The translations under genes and the position numbers were made by a program. The notes beneath the pieces were generated by a model. That model made no database searches. It worked only from the letters and a program-made list of their open reading frames with translations, and was not told the origin of the DNA. Positions 11,858 to 21,099 of a stretch of DNA of 64,000 bases are shown piece by piece (within the stretch, counting starts at the first letter, position 1; the number at the start of each line of letters is the position of its first letter). Source of the DNA: Owenia fusiformis (Eukaryota; Annelida; Polychaeta; Sabellida; Oweniidae); the NCBI GenBank assembly GCA_903813345.2, contig CAIIXF020000001.1, positions 33,932,866 through 33,996,865 of the forward strand. Direction: 5' to 3'.

Positions 11858-12877
11858 ATGGTCACAACCCTGATTTTCATGTACAAGATGAACTTTGGAT
11901 TAGAACTCATATTTGCATCCATCTTAGGATTTTTCCTAATCACATACTCGATAGTAACTATTGTTTTACTACCACTAGTTTGTTTATACATAATTAAACT
12001 CCAAGTGAAGTCACCTTTTAGCCCCTATACCACCATATTATTTCTAAAACTGCTGCTAAGCTCCTTAGTTATACCAGGGCTACTGACCCTTACATTTACA
12101 CCAAACGTGACATCAATTCTTCTTCTAATGTCAGGAGATGTGCATCCTAATCCAGGCCAAAATGAAAAACTAACACTTCTGCTTTCAAATATAAATAGTA
12201 TAACTGCAAATGAAGGTGCAAGGTTTGAATTATTGAAGCGACGAGCAAGGGAAATTAATCCAGCTGTAATCAGCCTCTGTGAGACTGGTATTTCTAAACT
12301 CAAAATGGAATCCGGAGACTTTGACATCGAGGACTATAATTCTATTTATAATGAATCAGGTAGAGGTTTAATTATGTATATACACAAAACTTTGGCATCT
12401 AAACCATTACACCTAGACTTTTATGTTAAAGGTACTGAAATACTTTTTTCTGAAATTAAGATACAGCAGAAAAGACTACTGCTAGGTGTATGTTATAGAT
12501 CACCCAGCCTTAATGCTAAAGAAACAAAAGAATATTTCTCATTATTTAAGCAACAATTATCCAAAATTGAAAATTCTGTTCCAAAATTTGACCATGTAGT
12601 CATGATGGGAGATTTAAATGCCAAAGATTCTGAATGGTTTGACAACCAGGATGACAACTTAGCAGGAAAAATATTACTTGATTACCTTGATGAATATAAT
12701 TATACCCAATTAGTGACCCAACCAACAAGAATCACTAAACAGTCTAAAACCTGCATTGACCATATAATAACTGATTCTCCTGATATCTTTGACTCCTGGG
12801 AAGTAACTGACCCAATCGGTAAATCTGATCATTGTACTATTTCCTCTAATATAAATACCATAACACACAAAATCTAG
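11858..12877 (+). CDS. LINE ORF, N-terminal part: hydrophobic leader, 2A-like motif, APE endonuclease
   Basis: This part has 339 codons, starting at the first ATG of the element. Residues 15-48 and about 57-80 are strongly hydrophobic and resemble signal or membrane segments. Residues 93-100 read GDVHPNPG. That resembles the 2A ribosome-skipping consensus (D-x-E-x-N-P-G-P), but has H for E and Q for the final P, so activity is doubtful. The apurinic/apyrimidinic-type endonuclease, which nicks target DNA for target-primed reverse transcription, follows from about residue 105. Its expected catalytic motifs are all visible: SNINSI, LCET (Glu), VCYRSPS, MGDLNA (Asp/Asn), CIDHI and SDH. The frame stops at TAG 12875-12877, but the same frame continues open into the RT half, so this is one protein interrupted by one nonsense codon. 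Confidence 0.9.
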   Translation: MVTTLIFMYKMNFGLELIFASILGFFLITYSIVTIVLLPLVCLYIIKLQVKSPFSPYTTILFLKLLLSSLVIPGLLTLTFTPNVTSILLLMSGDVHPNPGQNEKLTLLLSNINSITANEGARFELLKRRAREINPAVISLCETGISKLKMESGDFDIEDYNSIYNESGRGLIMYIHKTLASKPLHLDFYVKGTEILFSEIKIQQKRLLLGVCYRSPSLNAKETKEYFSLFKQQLSKIENSVPKFDHVVMMGDLNAKDSEWFDNQDDNLAGKILLDYLDEYNYTQLVTQPTRITKQSKTCIDHIITDSPDIFDSWEVTDPIGKSDHCTISSNINTITHKI

Positions 12878-15403
12878 CCAATCAAAAGGACAATCTGGAA
12901 ATATAATGAAACCAATATTGAACAATTAAACTCTGAAATCAGAAACTTTAACTGGATGACTATCATAGATGGTGACCTAGATATGAATACAGTAACCACA
13001 AATTTTGTTGATAAACTAATGTCCATTTACAAAAAACACATACCTCATAAAATCATCAAACCTAAATACAATGACCAACCCTGGTTTAATAACTTTCTTC
13101 AATTGGAAATGAAAAAGAAAAAAAAGCTCTTCAATTCAATGAAAAAACATCCTACTTATCAAAATAAAATACTTTATGATCAGCAAGCAACAAAAGTTAC
13201 AAATTTAATTAAAAAAACCAAACTTGACCATGACCAACATCTAATCAAATCTATTGATAATATGACCAAGAATGATAAGAATTACTGGAAAATTATTAGA
13301 TCTTTCCTTGGAAACAATTTTAAGAAATCAGAAATAGCATGCATTATAGATGACAGAACTGGTATCCCAATTAATAAAAACCTGGACATAGCCAATTCTT
13401 TTATGAAATATTTTTCTGGTAAAAATCACATGGAGATCAACAACAACGACACACTACCAAACTTTCCATCGAGAACAAATTCCTTCATTATATCTGCAAT
13501 TACCAACCAACATGAGATAATGAAACTTATACTTAACCTAGATACTTCAAAAACATGCGGTCCTGATAACATTACGAATAAAATGTTAAACTTAACAGCC
13601 CATACACTTTCAAAACCACTCTCTAAATTATTCAATAAGCTTTTGACAAAAAATATTTTCCCGGAAACATGGAAAATTGGTAGTGTCTGTCCAATTTTTA
13701 AAAAAGATGATAAGACAAATATAAAAAATTATAGACCAATTATGCTCCTAAATACCCTATCAAAGCTCTTTGAAAAAGTTCTTGCTGATCGAATTAAAAA
13801 ACATCTTATACAAAATGATTTACTTTTTAAACATCAATCTGGTTTCCTGCCTGGCCACAGTACACACTCTCAACTTTTAGCTATTGAGCACTACCTGCAA
13901 TGCACTTTCGAGGAAGGCAAAGCCTCTAAATCAATATTCCTTGATATTTCGGCCGCTTTTGATTGCGTACCACATAATCTTCTATTGCTTAAACTTATAT
14001 CTTACGGTATCCAAGGCCAACTGCTCAATGTACTCAAATCCTATCTGAATGACAGAAAATTCTTTGTTAATGTAGGTGGCGAATCTTCAAAACTTTCTGA
14101 TACTAATTTTATTAACTGTGGCGTCCCACAGGGGTCTATTCTAGGGCCTATTCTATTTATCTTGTACATTAATGATATTCCTGACAACCTGGGTGGCCAG
14201 TGCTACATCTATGCTGATGATACCTCTTTACATTTTAAACTTGATCCAAAAGACCCCACTAATGTTGATGATTCTGTTAAGTCAAGCCTAGAAAGCATTG
14301 AACAATGGTCAACTACTTGGAAACTACAGTTTAAACCAGAAAAAAGTCATGAACTGATATTTCATAAACCTAGAACACGTATTAATGATATCAGTACATC
14401 TAATCTTAATAATATGGAAATAGTTAGAGGTGATTCCCATAAACACCTCGGTTTCACGTTTGATCCCTGCTTAACACACAAGCACCATATAAGTAACATC
14501 TATGATAACGTAACAAAAATGTTGAATCCATTTAAAAAACTCAAAAACAAAATAGGATCTAGTCATTTGGAGACAATCTTCAACTCCTTCATATTGCCCC
14601 ATTTTGATTATGGTACCATCATTTACAATAGTTCTTCCAAATATCTACTTCAAAGGCTCGACAGATTATATTATAAAGCTGCTATCTACTGCTCAGGTTG
14701 TATTCACGGGAGCAGCACAGATAAAGTACTAACGCTACTTCAATGGCCATCTCTTGACACTAGAAGAAAAATGTTTATAAACAACTTTATGTACAAAATA
14801 GTACATGGTCCTAACCCTAAATTTCTTGATGACATATTTGATAAGTTCAAAAAAACAGAAACTCGAAACTTGCGTAACACTGATGAGTTCATTATTCCAA
14901 AATGCTCTGAACGGTACAGAAATTCAGCGGTACCCTCTGCAATCTCCAACTGGTTAGCCCTGCCAAATACATTAAAGAGTAAAGCTACTATCCAGAATTT
15001 CAAGAAACATCAAAAACTGCTTTTCAAAAATCCAATAAATGTCATCACAACCAGCAAACTGAACCTCACAAGGAGCCATGAGATAATAGTAAATAAATTC
15101 AGGGCCGACTTTTTATTTAAGGCCCAACTATATGCTCATAACTTTAGCAATATTGACAACCCTAACTGTTCATGTGGACATCCACAAACAGTTAAACACT
15201 TCTTTTTCCACTGTGCTCATTTGACACATGCCAGGGATGAATTTAATCAATACCTGAAAAACCTGATCCCTGAAATTTTTGACAGGCAAATCTCTCAGCA
15301 TAAATATCTTGAAGTTCTGAAATATGGCTCAACTGAAATCACTATCGAACTTAATTCGAAAATGATGACCAGGCTAGCTTCCTTTATAAAAGCCAATATA
15401 TGA
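12878..15403 (+). CDS. LINE ORF, C-terminal part: reverse transcriptase
   Basis: This is in frame with the endonuclease part and open directly after the TAG. The first internal ATG is at 12956, giving 815 residues. Counted from that ATG, the RT motifs are NYRPIMLLNTLSKLFEKVL at about 259, QSGFLPGHSTHSQLL at about 294, FLDISAAFDCVP at about 328 (first catalytic Asp), GVPQGSILGP at about 389, and the catalytic YADD box at 419-422. A cysteine/histidine cluster, CSCGHPQTVKHFFFHC, lies near residue 738, as in many CR1/L2-group elements. The linker after the stop (IWKYN...) also fits the family and supports a continuous ancestral frame. The coding sequence is otherwise uninterrupted. Translation from 12956 in the cell is unproven. 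The copy is probably inactive unless the stop is read through. Confidence 0.92.
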   Translation, partial: PIKRTIWKYNETNIEQLNSEIRNFNWMTIIDGDLDMNTVTTNFVDKLMSIYKKHIPHKIIKPKYNDQPWFNNFLQLEMKKKKKLFNSMKKHPTYQNKILYDQQATKVTNLIKKTKLDHDQHLIKSIDNMTKNDKNYWKIIRSFLGNNFKKSEIACIIDDRTGIPINKNLDIANSFMKYFSGKNHMEINNNDTLPNFPSRTNSFIISAITNQHEIMKLILNLDTSKTCGPDNITNKMLNLTAHTLSKPLSKLFNKLLTKNIFPETWKIGSVCPIFKKDDKTNIKNYRPIMLLNTLSKLFEKVLADRIKKHLIQNDLLFKHQSGFLPGHSTHSQLLAIEHYLQCTFEEGKASKSIFLDISAAFDCVPHNLLLLKLISYGIQGQLLNVLKSYLNDRKFFVNVGGESSKLSDTNFINCGVPQGSILGPILFILYINDIPDNLGGQCYIYADDTSLHFKLDPKDPTNVDDSVKSSLESIEQWSTTWKLQFKPEKSHELIFHKPRTRINDISTSNLNNMEIVRGDSHKHLGFTFDPCLTHKHHISNIYDNVTKMLNPFKKLKNKIGSSHLETIFNSFILPHFDYGTIIYNSSSKYLLQRLDRLYYKAAIYCSGCIHGSSTDKVLTLLQWPSLDTRRKMFINNFMYKIVHGPNPKFLDDIFDKFKKTETRNLRNTDEFIIPKCSERYRNSAVPSAISNWLALPNTLKSKATIQNFKKHQKLLFKNPINVITTSKLNLTRSHEIIVNKFRADFLFKAQLYAHNFSNIDNPNCSCGHPQTVKHFFFHCAHLTHARDEFNQYLKNLIPEIFDRQISQHKYLEVLKYGSTEITIELNSKMMTRLASFIKANI

Positions 15404-15633
15404 TTTTCCCTCCTTAAACATCTTTTATCTCCAGTAACTGTTTCCCCCGCCAAGCACCCCCCCACACACACAACCCCAAAACTACTGTTAACATTGCTCC
15501 TTATATTATATTTCATTAAGTTCCATCAATTCTTCTATAATGCCATGCATGTATTTGGCGATTGAAGATTTTGTAAATGTTATGTAATGAATGAGGATGA
15601 TTAATAAATAAATAAAAAAATAAAATAAAAAAA
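15404..15633 (+). other. LINE 3' UTR and A-rich tail
   Basis: A short C-rich stretch (CCCCCCCACACACACAACC near 15455-15475) is followed by AT-rich sequence. The element ends in A-rich sequence built of AATAAATAAATA and AAAATAAAA, which may include a polyadenylation signal. The tail abuts the downstream target-site duplication. Confidence 0.8.
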
Positions 15634-15710
15634 ATGCCTATTCTATAAGAGAGCCCAAATCCATCTATATAGTGAAACGCCAATACTATTTTGTGGAAGG
15701 CAATTTACGC
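15634..15710. repeat. Collapsed third copy of the tandem unit, right part
   Basis: It resumes the tandem unit after the LINE and follows it to GGCAATTTACGCC, where homology stops abruptly. At the diagnostic site it reads ACGCCAATAC like copy 1, not ACGCGAATAC like copy 2. The array is therefore mosaic. Confidence 0.85.
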
Positions 15711-15951
15711 CACAACTTTAAAACATGACATAAGCTGATTATGGTTTAAAGTGCCGCCACAATATGTATATTAGGAAATTAAGCAACGTCTAAAGCAGCG
15801 GTTGGCAGTTAATGCTGAAGTATTTATTTCAGTATTTGAATAACTAATAACAATTGAAGCAATTAACATTAACAAAAAACCCGGCAGGGAATTGGTTGCC
15901 CTCCAAGGAAGGTGGTGTCTCCGGCCAATCCCTACTCTTTGTCACTACATG
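15711..15951. other. Unassigned stretch, possibly the 3' end of the YR retrotransposon
   Basis: No reading frame is seen. At about 15905-15932 it contains GGTGGTGTCTCCGGCC, which recurs twice in the same orientation inside the neighbouring retrotransposon's pol region (about 19283 and 19474). This suggests the stretch belongs to that element, now separated from it by a foldback insertion. I could not define the element terminus. Confidence 0.4.
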
Positions 15952-16829
15952 TACACTCCCCTCCATAAGTTTGGCAACCTTTTTTCCTCATTGAACTACG
16001 TGTTAAAGCCTCTTACCTTTGAATTTTTATTTACTTAACCTGCGATGAAAATACTTATACTATTGATGGAAACGTAATTTGACTTTAATTCCAATACCTC
16101 CAAATTTTCTCAATTTTTTTCCTCAATTACAATAGGTCGAGAATTGATGATGAATTTGATGAATTTTTGAAAATCGACATTCCCATGTTAACCAATGGGA
16201 AATGGTAGGTTTGCCGCAAGTCATGTGACAGAATATCCATCCATCCGAGTCCTTGCAAAAAATACGAGTTAGGCAGGCAATTGAATTTGCTAACTTTATT
16301 TAACAAAAGATTGATATGTTTCTTCATGTTCAACAAAGTTATAGGGCTTTTAAGTCAAAGTTGTTTTTCAAAAAAACTCTCCCATTGAAATAACACAGGG
16401 GGCGAAAAATTATTTTCAAAAATGACTTTGAAGCGCTGTAACTTTTATATTCATCAAATAAACTAAACACTTAATGTTTTAAAAAGTTAGACAATTCAAT
16501 TTTCTATATAAAAATATTTTTTGCTGAATATTTTACTGAAAAGATTTTCTGATTTCTGATTTTCCCCGAACCCTCCATTTCCCATTGGATTACATGGGAA
16601 TGACGATTTTCAAAAGTTCATCAAATTTATCATCAATTTTTGACCTATTGTAATTGAGGAAAAAAATTGAGAAAATTTGGAGGTATTGGAAATAAGGTCA
16701 AGTTACGTTTCCATCAATATTATAAGTTATTTCATCGCCGGTTAAGTAAATAAAAAGTCAAAGGTAAGGAGGCTTTAACACGTAGTTCAATGGGGAAAAA
16801 AGGTTGCCAAACTTATGGAGGGGAGTGTA
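15952..16829. mobile_element. Mariner-type foldback element (family F1), 878 bp
   Basis: It starts TACACTCCCCTCCATAAGTT and ends with the inverted complement, TA included at both ends as for a TA target duplication. The arms remain complementary for roughly 250 bases on each side, with AAGCCTC, CAATTTTTTTCCTCAATTAC and CCCATG..ACCAATGGGAAATGG recognisable in inverted form. The centre is AT-rich. No transposase is present: the conserved 60-70-codon frame seen in several copies is an arm by-product. The TIR style and TA target point to Tc1/mariner. Other copies of the family lie in the satellite array. Confidence 0.85.
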
Positions 16830-16866
16830 TTACATGTAAGTATCAGAAAATTGGATTGTTATAAAC

Positions 16867-17823
16867 TTAACGGAGGTACTTTAAAAATGCCGTGGAATTC
16901 CATCTTCCCATCTTCATCAGTTGCAAGTCCGAAAATCCTGATTTTGCATAAAAGGTGGCACCACCAATCCTAAATGAATGTGTTGTTCAATCACTGGGAT
17001 CATGTCCCGCGAGTTGCACAGCTTCTTTCAGGATTTTTCGGAGCATGCCCTGATGAATCGGGTCCCCTTTAAATACGAATAACGCCCCGTCACTCCATCC
17101 TCTGATTTTGATATATTCTCTCATAAGACGCACTGGGCATATGTCCTTGTTTTTCTGTTTTTCAATTAGTACGTTACATGCTTGCTGGCTATGTTTGAAG
17201 GAGTCAAAATGGAGGACCAATGATTCATTTGACAATTTCTTGAAACTATTGATCTTTAAACAGTGTGGCCCGGGGCCACAAATTTCACTTATTCTAAGCA
17301 TGCCAAAGAAAGCTACTGAAAACACAGCTTTAAACAGTAGCGTGAGGGAGTTATTTTCCATGATCTGTTTTACAACAACTAATTTTTTCAATATTGAGCT
17401 AAGCATGGATGGAGTGATAGGCGTTCGTTTATCAACTTTTCCTTTCATTTTTTGAAGACCCTTCAAACCTTGTTTTATCGAAAAATGGGTTGATGGGTCT
17501 GGTTTATTGTTCATTTTGTGGTAATACCCAATGGCTGAGCAAAATGTGCGTATGGACGAAGCTGCATAGCCTTCTATATGTAGCTTGCTGATGAATAGTT
17601 TCATGTGCTCTTGGCTAAGAGGAAAAATTGGTATATGGAACTGTTTTCCGAAAGTAATTAATTTTTTCCACGTTCTTTCATAAAGGTCCCGTGTCCCTTG
17701 CGACTGAGCGCTTTCAATTAGGAAATTAAAAATATGTTTAAGTTCTGAGGTAGAAGATGTTTTGGTATTTCCTGAGGTAGTTTCTTTGCTGTGGGGTGTA
17801 GCTTTCTGAACTTCTGGAACAGA
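16867..17823 (-). pseudogene. Tyrosine recombinase (YR) of the DIRS/Ngaro-type retrotransposon
   Basis: This is the integrase-equivalent that inserts the circular DNA intermediate of YR retrotransposons. The frame is open from 17823, with the first ATG at 17604, and overlaps the RNase H frame by about 100 bases in another phase, as is common in this order. Numbered from the ATG, catalytic Arg104 stands in GMLRISEI. An in-frame TGA at 16987-16989 (codon 206) follows. Reading on in the same frame gives THSFRIGGAT with His209 and Arg212, then GRWNS with Trp235, and Tyr243 in LKYLR just before the TAA at 16867-16869. So every catalytic residue is present, but His, Arg and Tyr lie beyond one stop codon. 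The SAM-like core-binding region precedes Arg104. Confidence 0.88.
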
Positions 17824-18239
17824 TTACGCGAAATAGCATCAGCTACATCGTTCTCAACACCAGGCAAGTGAATTGCCTTGAGTAAAATGTTGTGTTGCAG
17901 ACATTGTAACATTAGCTCTCTCAATAAAGTCATTAGTTTTCTGTCCCGAGATACCCCTTTGTTAATTATGGCGCACACTGCCTCATTATCAGATCTAATT
18001 GTAATGGATTTATGGGAAAATGCCTTTTCCCAAGTGAACATCGCCACCATTATTGGGTATAGCTCCAATAGGGCTATGTTTTCCGCTTTCCAGCTGTCAG
18101 GCCATTCCCCATAAATCCACTCATTTCCAAAAACTCCCCCGAAGCCAACCCCTTGAGATGCATCAGTGGTTAAAGTATGGTTTTTCCCATTCTTGATCAA
18201 GAAAGAAAGATCTCTCATTGAAATTTTGAATGAAGCCAT
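17718..18239 (-). pseudogene. RNase H domain of the YR retrotransposon
   Basis: It degrades RNA in the RNA/DNA hybrid during reverse transcription. All four acidic positions are readable: Asp in LTTDASQG, Glu in ALLELYPI, Asp in IRSDNEAV, and Asp in NDVADAISRN. The domain is in a different phase from the RT frame that precedes it. The RT frame runs on past the expected junction and ends at 18163, and this frame becomes sensible at about NGKNHTLTTDAS. A one-base indel near 18175-18190 therefore probably split a continuous RT-RNase H protein. The last dozen residues (HLLPQN onward) may be out-of-frame tail. Confidence 0.85.
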
Positions 18240-19575
18240 CCCAGATGGACAGGTCTATTTTGACTTCTGGCGTAAGCCTAATGTGCCAATGCTGTTCTTT
18301 AACTTGCATAGTCAAATTGATCATACGTCTGAGGAAGGTATTACCAAATGGAACTATGATCGTACAATACTGCAAGAAACCAATCAGACTTTGAAGCTCA
18401 CGTTTGGTGCACTTTTCCCGTTTTTTGTATTTCTTTACTAGGTTCCGCGCCTTCAAAACTTCAGGTGCCAGTGGTATACCCACTTCATTACAGAAAGATT
18501 GGAATCTTTGCAGACTGTACACACATTTTTCCAGCGTATCCTCGAGGATTAAAAAATCGTCGAGAATATGTAGCATATTGGTTACCCCAAGCTTATTTAA
18601 TGCTACCCAGTTTATTGCTGTGCTGAAATTTTCGAAGTATTTGCAAGAAATAGATAATCCCATTGGCAGAGTCCTGGATACGTAGTACTGATCTTGGAAT
18701 TTAAAGCCTAAAAGATGTTGGTCATTTGGGTGAATTGGAACTATATCAAATGCTGACTTGATGTCTGTTTTAGCCAAAAACAGGGGTTTTTCAGAAGACT
18801 TTATAATTTCCACCGCATCATGAACCGTGTGGTATTGGACTGTAGATAGATGTTTTTCAATGCCTTCGTTTATTGAATGGCCTTTTGGAGCAGATAGATG
18901 CTGGATTTTTCTGAATTTTCCGGGGACTTTTTTGGGAACCAAACCGATTGGAGATATAAATAAATCATTTGGTTTTTGTAAGAAGGGACCCGCTACTTTG
19001 CCCGCTTTGATATCCTGATGGATTTTTTGTTCCAATTCAAATGATTGTAATTTAGCAGATTTTAAATTTTTGGGTTCAATTTCGGGCACATTACCCTCAA
19101 ATGGAATCCTGAACCCTAAAGTAAAACCCTGAATGATATCTTCCGCTAATTCCATATTGTATCCCTTTAAATACGGTTTTAGTTGTTCGATTTTTACTGG
19201 GGTGACTATCGTTTCTAAATCTGTGCTTTTAGGCATGCTAAGTAAATGACTTTCCTTCAACACCTGGTTTGAAGAAGAAGATAGGTGGTGTCCCCGGCCT
19301 AACTCCCTCACCAAACCGTGCGGCTCAGGACTAAATAAGCTTGGTTCAGAAACCGTTGTACACGGGTCACATAAAATGGTTTGTTTCAAAACTACAGATT
19401 TTGTATTATTATGTTTATACTTTTTATCCAAAACTTTGTCACAATCCCCCGCTTCACTGTCTGGAGAAGAGGGAAGGTGGTGTCTCCGGCCTAACCCCAC
19501 CTCCAGATCGTGCGGCTGGGGGATTGGATTTTTTCTTGCAAACAATTGTTTCCAGGTTGCTTGAAAATGAGTGCT
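18163..19575 (-). pseudogene. Reverse transcriptase of the YR retrotransposon
   Basis: The frame is open from 19575; no ATG is obvious at its head, so it is probably expressed as a fusion or by frameshift. RT motifs are visible in order: FISPIGLVPKKVPGKFRKI, then LAKTDIKSAFDIVPIHP (catalytic Asp), LPMGLSISCKYFE, and the active-site box HILDDFL with LDD at about residues 328-330 counted from 19545. That box is the DIRS-type variant of YxDD. The N-terminal 100 residues hold two imperfect repeats of a peptide like PHDLEVGLGRRHHLPSS (about 19480 and 19300). The frame ends by running out of phase at the RNase H junction. Confidence 0.88.
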
Positions 19576-19610
19576 TTATAGTAACATGTTCATGGCTACT
19601 CTTTTTTACT

Positions 19611-19890
19611 TTAGTTTGAGTCCCCCTTCTTTCTGGGCCGAAATGGCTTTTTGAGGGCCTCTTGACAAGTTATTGCAGGGTGTGTTGAAGTTTTGTGATA
19701 AGGGCAATGATGGCTGCCTTTACAATCATCTTTGCCATCGCATTCTTGGCCCTTATGGAATTTCCAACAATGCCCCGGTGGAATGTATGGTATTTGCTTA
19801 CCCTTTACTTTTCCCACTGGGGCATTACCCTCCTGTTTTTTGCCCGCCCCCCAGGACTTTTTAACTTTTTCATCCCGTCTGGTGACCTCC
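19611..19890 (-). pseudogene. Gag C-terminal zinc-finger segment of the YR retrotransposon
   Basis: A basic linker leads into the cysteine/histidine motif CWKFHKGQECDGKDDCKGS followed by HHCPYH and a further HPAITC. This is the nucleic-acid-binding tail usually fused to gag in DIRS/Ngaro-type elements. Here it lies in another phase from gag, whose frame stops at 19870. This frame is open through the gag end, so a single indel around 19870-19890 is the simplest explanation. It ends at TAA 19611-19613, about 40 bases before the pol frame opens. Confidence 0.75.
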
Positions 19891-21099
19891 AGTAGGCAAG
19901 TTCAAACAATCGTAATACAGCACTTGGTCAAGAGCTGCCCAAGAGCATGGCCTGTTAGCCTTAGCCTTTCTAAAGAGACGGCCATACCGCCCCCAGTTAC
20001 GGATTTTTTGTTTCAATTTGTGTATAAGAGCCATATATGACGCCAGATCTCCGGCCTCCCAGGGGTGTTTTTGGGTGTATATTTTGATGAATATCAAAAA
20101 GGCCCTCTGCCATTCAGGATAGACTAGATATTTCTTTACTTTCTTGTTTGGCAAGTATATTTGCCTTCCATTTTTTACCAATACTTCTGTCACATTGGAA
20201 GACACGTCCTCGTCACTGTCGTCATCTTCAAGTAATTTCGCGAGTTCAATGAACTCATTGTTCCAAATTTTATTCTTTATGTTGGTTGATATAGTGTCCA
20301 ACATTGACGACGACGTGTCAACCATTGGCATTTCAGGAATGATATTACCCTTTGTGAAAGATGAGGGCTGACCCCATGGATATTGCCCTGATGGCTGATA
20401 CAGACCCTGTACATAATGTGTTGGTGGACCCTGATGAAGTCCAATAGGCCCCCCCGTGAAATGTCCTTGGGACATGTATGGATGAAATCTTGCAGTTGGG
20501 TCCATGTTCTGGTTGAACAGCTGCGGGCGGGGTAAGATTTGATTCCCCATTTCCCACCAGTATGGAGCTTGTGTGGGCGGGTGCATTTGGCCAGGCCAGC
20601 TATACGGCCCCTGATGATGTGGACCTCCCTTTTGCATTGCTGTGCTATTATGAGGATGTGGTGGTCCTGGATGTTGCTGAGGTATGTAGGCTGGATATGG
20701 TGATATAAAACCCTGTGCCTGCGGCGGCATCTGATTCCCATTAGGTGCCCAACCACTAGCTTGGGCCCCACCCATAGCTTGGGCCCCAACAGGTGTCCCC
20801 TGCTGCGGACCACTTGTTCCGGGATTGGGCATTGTGAAGTTAGCACTAGGATGCCAGGGTGGTGTAACCGTGATGTTTTCATTTTGGGCAATGGTGCTCT
20901 CATCCGAGGTGGAAGTGTCAGATAGATTATTTGGCCAGGTGGAATCATTTTCATTGTTATGAGACGGTCTTGGGTAGGGGAGGGTGTCGTCCGAGTGAAC
21001 GGACTTAGCCTTCTTGACTTTCTTGACTTTCTTTTTCTTTACCACCCTTCCCAAACGCTTTTTTCGGACTAGCCTTTCCCCTTTTTCTTTTTTGCCCAT
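19870..21099 (-). CDS. Gag-like protein of the YR retrotransposon
   Basis: I chose the ATG at 21099 (MGKKEKGERL), because the longer frame upstream has only a TTG start and a low-complexity head. This gives 409 residues. Order: a very basic N-terminus (KKKKVKKVKKAK near residue 25), an acidic/serine segment, a long disordered region rich in Pro, Gln, Gly and His, then a folded C-terminal domain with YPEWQRAFLIFIKIYTQKHP, a LASYMALIHKL helix and WGRYGRLFRKA. That is the conserved gag signature of DIRS/Ngaro-type elements. The expected role is RNA packaging into particles. The frame ends early relative to the zinc finger that normally follows. Confidence 0.82.
   Translation of the reverse strand: MGKKEKGERLVRKKRLGRVVKKKKVKKVKKAKSVHSDDTLPYPRPSHNNENDSTWPNNLSDTSTSDESTIAQNENITVTPPWHPSANFTMPNPGTSGPQQGTPVGAQAMGGAQASGWAPNGNQMPPQAQGFISPYPAYIPQQHPGPPHPHNSTAMQKGGPHHQGPYSWPGQMHPPTQAPYWWEMGNQILPRPQLFNQNMDPTARFHPYMSQGHFTGGPIGLHQGPPTHYVQGLYQPSGQYPWGQPSSFTKGNIIPEMPMVDTSSSMLDTISTNIKNKIWNNEFIELAKLLEDDDSDEDVSSNVTEVLVKNGRQIYLPNKKVKKYLVYPEWQRAFLIFIKIYTQKHPWEAGDLASYMALIHKLKQKIRNWGRYGRLFRKAKANRPCSWAALDQVLYYDCLNLPTGGHQTG

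Larger units (their letters stand above)
11808..15648 (+). mobile_element. Non-LTR retrotransposon (CR1/L2-like LINE) with target-site duplication
   Basis: The body occupies 11823-15633. It is flanked by the exact 15-bp direct repeat ATGCCTATTCTATAA (11808-11822 and 15634-15648), and the empty site is present in copies 1 and 2 of the tandem unit. One long frame starts 35 bases from the 5' end and encodes a hydrophobic N-terminus, an APE-type endonuclease, a reverse transcriptase and a C-terminal cysteine/histidine motif. The 3' end is an A-rich tail of AATAAATAAATA type. It may be 5'-truncated, because there is no separate ORF1 and almost no 5' UTR. The clade call (CR1/L2/Daphne group) rests on motif style only. 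Confidence 0.92.

Noticed and set aside
16127-16336. 70-codon frame seen in several F1 elements (also 25623-25832, 54988-55173)
   Set aside because: It lies in the foldback arm and is conserved only as DNA. Copies carry frame-changing differences and no transposase motif appears.
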